From: Thermodesulfobacterium hveragerdense DSM 12571
GTDB taxonomy: Bacteria > Desulfobacterota > Thermodesulfobacteria > Thermodesulfobacteriales > Thermodesulfobacteriaceae
Reading direction: 5' to 3'
NCBI RefSeq assembly: GCF_000423845.1
Contig: NZ_AUIT01000001.1
Location: 124,001 to 188,000, forward strand
DNA length: 64,000 bases
The notes under the pieces are model-generated. The model was not told the origin of the DNA, did no database searches, and worked only from the letters and a program-made list of their open reading frames with translations. This document shows, one piece after another, positions 60,789-64,000 of this stretch. A program made the translations under genes and the position numbers. The stretch's first letter is position 1, and each line of letters starts with the position of its first letter.

Positions 60789-61681
60789 CAGTCTAAAGGA
60801 AAAAGAGTAGGTTTTTTAAATTTTCTACCTTTTTCGATAAACTCTTTGAAAAAGACAAGAGCCTGTGGCCCTAAAATAAGAGAAATAGCCTCTTTTAAAA
60901 CCTCTAAAACAGCTATCTGAGTAGCAGGAGAAGTTTGGTTTAAAAAAGCCAGTTTCTTAGCCACATACCTTCCTATGTTTACACCATCTCTTACGCTGTA
61001 AGGCTCTCCGTATTTATGGGTTATCTGAAGAAAATCTACGATATAATTTGCCGTGGTCTCATCCAGCCAGGGAAGGTTGGTTTTAAGAATATGTCTTTCT
61101 TCTTCAGCTTCAGGAAAGTCTATAAAAATCTGTGGTTGAAGCCTTGATTGGATGTATTCGGGAAGCTCAAAGGTAGAGGCATCTTCGTTCATCGTAACAC
61201 AGAGCCTAAATTCTTTATGAGCCTTTATTTTAATCCCTGCAACCACAGACTCTACATACCTTCTACTATCAAGAAGAGGAGCCAAAGAGGCCCAAGATTT
61301 TTCACTCATCCTGTTTGCCTCATCTATAATAGCCACTCCACCTTTAATCATCGCAGACACAATGGGGCTTGCCATATATCTTATTTTCTTGTCTTCTGAG
61401 ATAACAGGGGTAACGATAAGGTCTTCTGGCCTTGTGTCAACCGTTGCTTGAAAGATATAGACTGACTTGTTAAGTTTTTTAGCAGCTAAATAAGCAAGGG
61501 TTGTCTTCCCTACCCCTGGTTTACCTACTAACCTGGGGGTAAGAGGCAAGTCCTTTTCGTCTACGTTAAGCCAGCAAGCAAGAATTTGGTCTAAAATACC
61601 TTTTCTTTCATAAACCGGAATATCAAGTTCATCAGGATGGCTAAGATAAAGGGTTACACCATCTATTACCGCTGTTTCCAT
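60788..61681 (-). CDS. MoxR/dynein-type AAA+ ATPase
   Basis: A 297-residue AAA+ protein. Walker A 'GKPGVGKT' (53-60), Walker B 'GGVAIIDEANRM' (Asp120, Glu121), sensor-1 region 'LCVTMNED' and the arginine-finger segment 'YIQSRLQPQIFIDFP' are intact. MoxR ATPases act as chaperones that remodel or metallate partner complexes, usually encoded alongside. Here the partner is the 612-residue protein whose start overlaps the stop. The gene has its own ribosome site (AGAGGATAGGG) and a plausible promoter (TTGCCT-17-TAAAAT). Confidence 0.88.
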   Translation of the reverse strand: METAVIDGVTLYLSHPDELDIPVYERKGILDQILACWLNVDEKDLPLTPRLVGKPGVGKTTLAYLAAKKLNKSVYIFQATVDTRPEDLIVTPVISEDKKIRYMASPIVSAMIKGGVAIIDEANRMSEKSWASLAPLLDSRRYVESVVAGIKIKAHKEFRLCVTMNEDASTFELPEYIQSRLQPQIFIDFPEAEEERHILKTNLPWLDETTANYIVDFLQITHKYGEPYSVRDGVNIGRYVAKKLAFLNQTSPATQIAVLEVLKEAISLILGPQALVFFKEFIEKGRKFKKPTLFPLD

Positions 61682-61777
61682 AAAAATTCCCTATCCTCTT
61701 TGTTTTATTAAAAAAATTTTACCACGGCTTAACCTTTCAGGCAACGTTTCTTCACTTATGTCAAGGTCCTAAAAAAT

Positions 61778-61806
61778 TTGACTTTAGGTATTTTATTAAT
61801 AAAATA
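61778..61806 (+). promoter_or_regulatory. Promoter of the kaiC-like gene with an 18-base palindrome over the -10
   Basis: TTGACT (61778-61783), 16-base spacer, TAAAAT (61800-61805). TATTTTATTAATAAAATA (61789-61806) is a perfect 18-base palindrome spanning the spacer end and the -10, a possible operator. It contains only A and T, so chance symmetry is more likely than for a mixed sequence. Confidence 0.5.
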
Positions 61807-61842
61807 TTTAATAAAAGTTCTTGCAAAAAGAGGGGGCTGGAT

Positions 61843-63297
61843 ATGAAGAAACATGCCAAAAGGGAAAAACTTTCCTCAGGTATAAAAGGTTTAGACGAAA
61901 TTCTATCTGGAGGCTTTTTAGAAAGCAATTCTTATCTTATCACAGGAGGTCCTGGAAACGGTAAAACAACCTTTTGTTTACATTTTCTTGAAGAAGGTAG
62001 TAAAAATGGGGAACCATGTTTATTTATAACCTTAGGTGAAAAAGAAGAACAGATAAGGAAAAATGCTGGTAAACTTGGGCTAAAGCTTGAAAACGTTCAT
62101 TTTCTCGACTTAAGCCCATCTTCAAAGTTTTTTATAGAGATGGAATACTATGATATATTTTCACCAGCAGAGGTAGAAAGAGAGCCTGTGACCCAGGCTA
62201 TCAAAGAGAAAGTTGAAGCTTTAAAACCTAAAAGGGTGGTAATTGATTCTATGACTCATTTTAGATATTTGGCAACCGATGTCTTCCAGTTTCGAAGGCA
62301 GGTTCTCTCTTTTCTTAGATTTCTTACAGAAAATGGGGCCACAGTGCTTTTTACTGCTGAGGCAAGCGTAGAGGCTCCTGACAGTGATTTAAGGTTTTTA
62401 GCTGATGGTATCATAGAACTATCCTTTTCCGAAATCGGTAGACAATTAGAAGTTAAAAAATACCGAGGTTCTGAGTATCTTTCAGGTCAACATTACTATG
62501 AAATTAAAAACGGTTGTGGTATAGTCGTTTTTCCAAGACTCCTTCCCACAGAAAAAAAGATAAATATTAATTTTGAGAAGCTTTCGTCTGGTATACCAGA
62601 GATTGATGAGCTTCTTTACGGAGGTATTGAAAGTGGCACAGTAACCATCATATCAGGACCATCAGGAACAGGTAAAACCACCCTTGGCCTACAGTTTATA
62701 AAAGAGGCCTCTGGAAGAGGGGAAAGAAGCGTGGTTTATACTTTTGAAGAATCGGTCGAAAAAATCGTAGAAAGAGCTCTTTCAATCAACATTCCTATCA
62801 AAAACATGATAGATAAAGGCACCCTTGAAATAAAAAAAATAGAACCTCTAATCTACACTCCTTATTCTTTTGCTCAATTAGTGAAAGAAGATGTAGAAAA
62901 GAGAAATACTAAAATAGTTATGATAGATTCAACCTCTGGTTATAAACTTTCTGTTAGAGGTGCTGAAATTACTACTCACCTTCATGCCCTATGTAAATAT
63001 TTAAACAATCAGGGAGTTACTGTTTTCTTACCTACAGAAATCAAAAAAATCACCGGAGAGTTTCAAATTGCCCAAGAGGACATAAGCTATCTTGCAGACA
63101 ATGTAATCATTTTAAGATACATAGAAATTAAAGGAGAACTCCGGAGAGCAATAGGAGTTCTTAAAAAAAGGCTGGGAGATTTCGAAAAAAACCTAAGAGA
63201 ATTTCAAATAACCAAATATGGTATAAAAGTAGGAGAACCTCTCAAAAACATGCGAAATATTTTGTCTGGTGCCCCAAGTTTTATCGAAGAAACTTAA
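61843..63297 (+). CDS. KaiC-like double ATPase
   Basis: A 484-residue protein with two tandem RecA/KaiC domains. Domain 1 (about 8-240) has 'LITGGPGNGKTTF' and Walker B 'RVVIDSMTHF'; domain 2 (about 250-460) has 'IISGPSGTGKTTLG' and 'IVMIDSTSGY'. Both start with the family phrase 'KLSSGIxxxDExLxGG'. The two-domain size and layout match cyanobacterial KaiC, but no kaiA or kaiB is present. In non-cyanobacteria such proteins are linked with receiver and histidine kinase genes, as here. The ATG follows GAGGGGGC. Confidence 0.92.
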   Translation: MKKHAKREKLSSGIKGLDEILSGGFLESNSYLITGGPGNGKTTFCLHFLEEGSKNGEPCLFITLGEKEEQIRKNAGKLGLKLENVHFLDLSPSSKFFIEMEYYDIFSPAEVEREPVTQAIKEKVEALKPKRVVIDSMTHFRYLATDVFQFRRQVLSFLRFLTENGATVLFTAEASVEAPDSDLRFLADGIIELSFSEIGRQLEVKKYRGSEYLSGQHYYEIKNGCGIVVFPRLLPTEKKININFEKLSSGIPEIDELLYGGIESGTVTIISGPSGTGKTTLGLQFIKEASGRGERSVVYTFEESVEKIVERALSINIPIKNMIDKGTLEIKKIEPLIYTPYSFAQLVKEDVEKRNTKIVMIDSTSGYKLSVRGAEITTHLHALCKYLNNQGVTVFLPTEIKKITGEFQIAQEDISYLADNVIILRYIEIKGELRRAIGVLKKRLGDFEKNLREFQITKYGIKVGEPLKNMRNILSGAPSFIEET

Positions 63298-63298
63298 A

Positions 63299-63649
63299 AT
63301 GAAAACTATTTTAATAATAAGTAAACTAACTAAAAATGTTGAGTTGATGGCTGATTTTCTACAAAAACAAGGATATAACACCATCAAAGCTTACTCATAT
63401 AAAGACCTGGATAAGATATTAATTGATCCTCATTTTGATATAGCTTTTCTTGATATAGCAGGTTATGACAAAAACATTTGGGATTACTGCAAAAAACTAA
63501 AGCTATTAAACAAACCTTTTTATGTTCTATCCAGTTGTAATAATCCCAAAATAAAAGAAGAAAGCCTAACAAGAGGTGCTAAAGGAGTTATTGTCAAACC
63601 CATAGTTATCAAAGAATTTTTAGCAATAATACAATCTTTATTAAGATGA
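63299..63649 (+). CDS. Single-domain response-regulator-like protein
   Basis: A 116-residue receiver domain. Asp52 in 'HFDIAFLDIAGYD' is the phosphorylation site candidate, 'YVLSSCNN' the Thr/Ser switch and 'GVIVKPI' the conserved Lys-Pro. The N-terminal acidic pair that binds magnesium is missing ('LIISKLTK'), so phosphorylation is uncertain. The ATG at 63299 is 1 base after the kaiC-like stop; an in-frame upstream start at 63269 would overlap it. Confidence 0.82.
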   Translation: MKTILIISKLTKNVELMADFLQKQGYNTIKAYSYKDLDKILIDPHFDIAFLDIAGYDKNIWDYCKKLKLLNKPFYVLSSCNNPKIKEESLTRGAKGVIVKPIVIKEFLAIIQSLLR

Positions 63650-63652
63650 TCT

Positions 63653-64000
63653 ATGGAAAAGATATTAATTTTAGTTTCTAACAAAACAAACTATAGTTTA
63701 CTTACAAAAGAATTAAGTTCAAAATATACTATCCTCGATGAAAAGAACGATATTAAAGATTTAAACTTTGACCTGATCATTATAGATGGAGTTGAGCTAA
63801 AAAAACGACAAAAAGAGCTCTTAGAAATCAAGAAAAAGGTCTTTCCCTTGTTTTTACCGGTGATTCTACTTACTACTAAAGATGACCTTAGTCTTGCGGA
63901 AAAAACGTTGTATGAAATCGTCGACGATTTGATCAGAATTCCTATAGAAAAAATAGAATTAAAAGCCAAACTTTATATCTTATTAAGAACTCGATTATAT
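63653..64000 (+). CDS. Receiver-like N-terminus of a signalling protein (3' end outside window)
   Basis: The frame from ATG at 63653 is open to the window edge (116 codons). It reads as a receiver fold: 'ILILVSNKTNYSLL', 'FDLIIIDGVEL' (candidate Asp), 'FLPVILLTTKDDLSLAEK', and 'VDDLIRIPIEKIELKAKLYILLRTR', a phrase typical at the end of receiver domains fused to histidine kinases. Its acidic pair is also absent. Most likely the start of a hybrid sensor kinase partnered with the kaiC-like ATPase; the output domain is not visible. Confidence 0.75.
   Translation, partial: MEKILILVSNKTNYSLLTKELSSKYTILDEKNDIKDLNFDLIIIDGVELKKRQKELLEIKKKVFPLFLPVILLTTKDDLSLAEKTLYEIVDDLIRIPIEKIELKAKLYILLRTRLY

Noticed and set aside
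61148-61399. Open frames opposite large genes (for example here, opposite the MoxR gene)
   Set aside because: They lack ribosome sites and family features and follow from the codon use of the gene on the other strand.
1-64000. CRISPR arrays, insertion sequences, prophage genes, rRNA
   Set aside because: No spaced direct repeats, transposase or integrase motifs, phage genes or rRNA sequence were seen on either strand.

Overview
The window is a gene-dense, AT-rich chromosomal segment from a motile, strictly bacterial and probably thermophilic anaerobe. Lys/Glu-rich proteins, overlapping genes, selB, a long single-chain PurQ, archaeal-type phosphoglycerate mutase (ApgM), type-4 uracil-DNA glycosylase-like protein and a double-domain KaiC ATPase together suggest a Thermodesulfobacterium/Caldimicrobium-like member of Thermodesulfobacteria; this is inference from gene content, not a database match. 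No insertion sequence, phage gene or CRISPR array was seen, and no stretch above about 300 bases lacks a gene.

Layout. 1-5.2 kb (+): end of glyS, selB, a UDG-like protein, an NfeD membrane protease and a small exported protein. 5.1-10.8 kb (-): YbeY-PdxJ as one reading frame, TrmI, M18 aminopeptidase, ACT-malic enzyme, TrmO and a small exported protein. 11-14.3 kb: two divergent ArnT/PMT-like glycosyltransferases. 14.2-24.3 kb (-): two linked operons, yceD-rpmF-plsX-fabH-(unknown) for lipid synthesis, and fmdB-DUF1844-ispE-prs-rplY-pth-psiE-guaA-(CTP-kinase-like). 24.4-26.7 kb (+): AI-2E-type permease, mutM, HU. 26.7-29.3 kb (-): a large exported protein that looks like a catalytically dead M1 peptidase joined to a degenerate ChaN domain. 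29.4-33.4 kb (+): purQ, a TatC, a CAU tRNA, Nif3, a zinc-ribbon coiled-coil protein and Sua5. 33.4-42.2 kb (-): a zinc-ribbon protein, nadB, apgM, a second and divergent tatC with tatB, alr with an apparent ATT start, a thioredoxin reductase and a tandem universal stress protein each broken by one base in a 7-base homopolymer, yacG, and argH. 42.3-45.2 kb: oxidative-stress and queuosine genes (wrbA, tpx, queC, YkgJ, perR). 45.4-47.8 kb (+): a four-CBS/PAS/GGDEF diguanylate cyclase. 47.8-58.9 kb (-): flagellar basal-body/export operon (flgBC-fliEFGHIJ-motE) under two sigma-54 activators with an exported TPR protein between them. 58.9-61.7 kb (-): a MoxR-type AAA+ ATPase with an unrecognised 612-residue partner. 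61.8-64 kb (+): KaiC-like ATPase, receiver protein and the start of another receiver-fronted protein.

Regulation. Several promoters can be read directly. At least two (fmdB and the orphan sigma-54 activator) place the -10 box 6 bases before the start codon, so their mRNAs should be leaderless, and the AI-2E permease mRNA should be nearly so. Perfect 18-base palindromes overlie the -35 of the flagellar activator and the -10 of the kaiC-like gene. The tpx and perR promoters share a 15-base element across their -10 boxes, which points to a small PerR regulon.

The points most worth a second look are the MoxR/612-aa pair, the dead-M1/ChaN protein, the YbeY-PdxJ frame, the ATT start of alr, the two homopolymer frameshifts 1.2 kb apart, and the leaderless promoters with palindromic operators.
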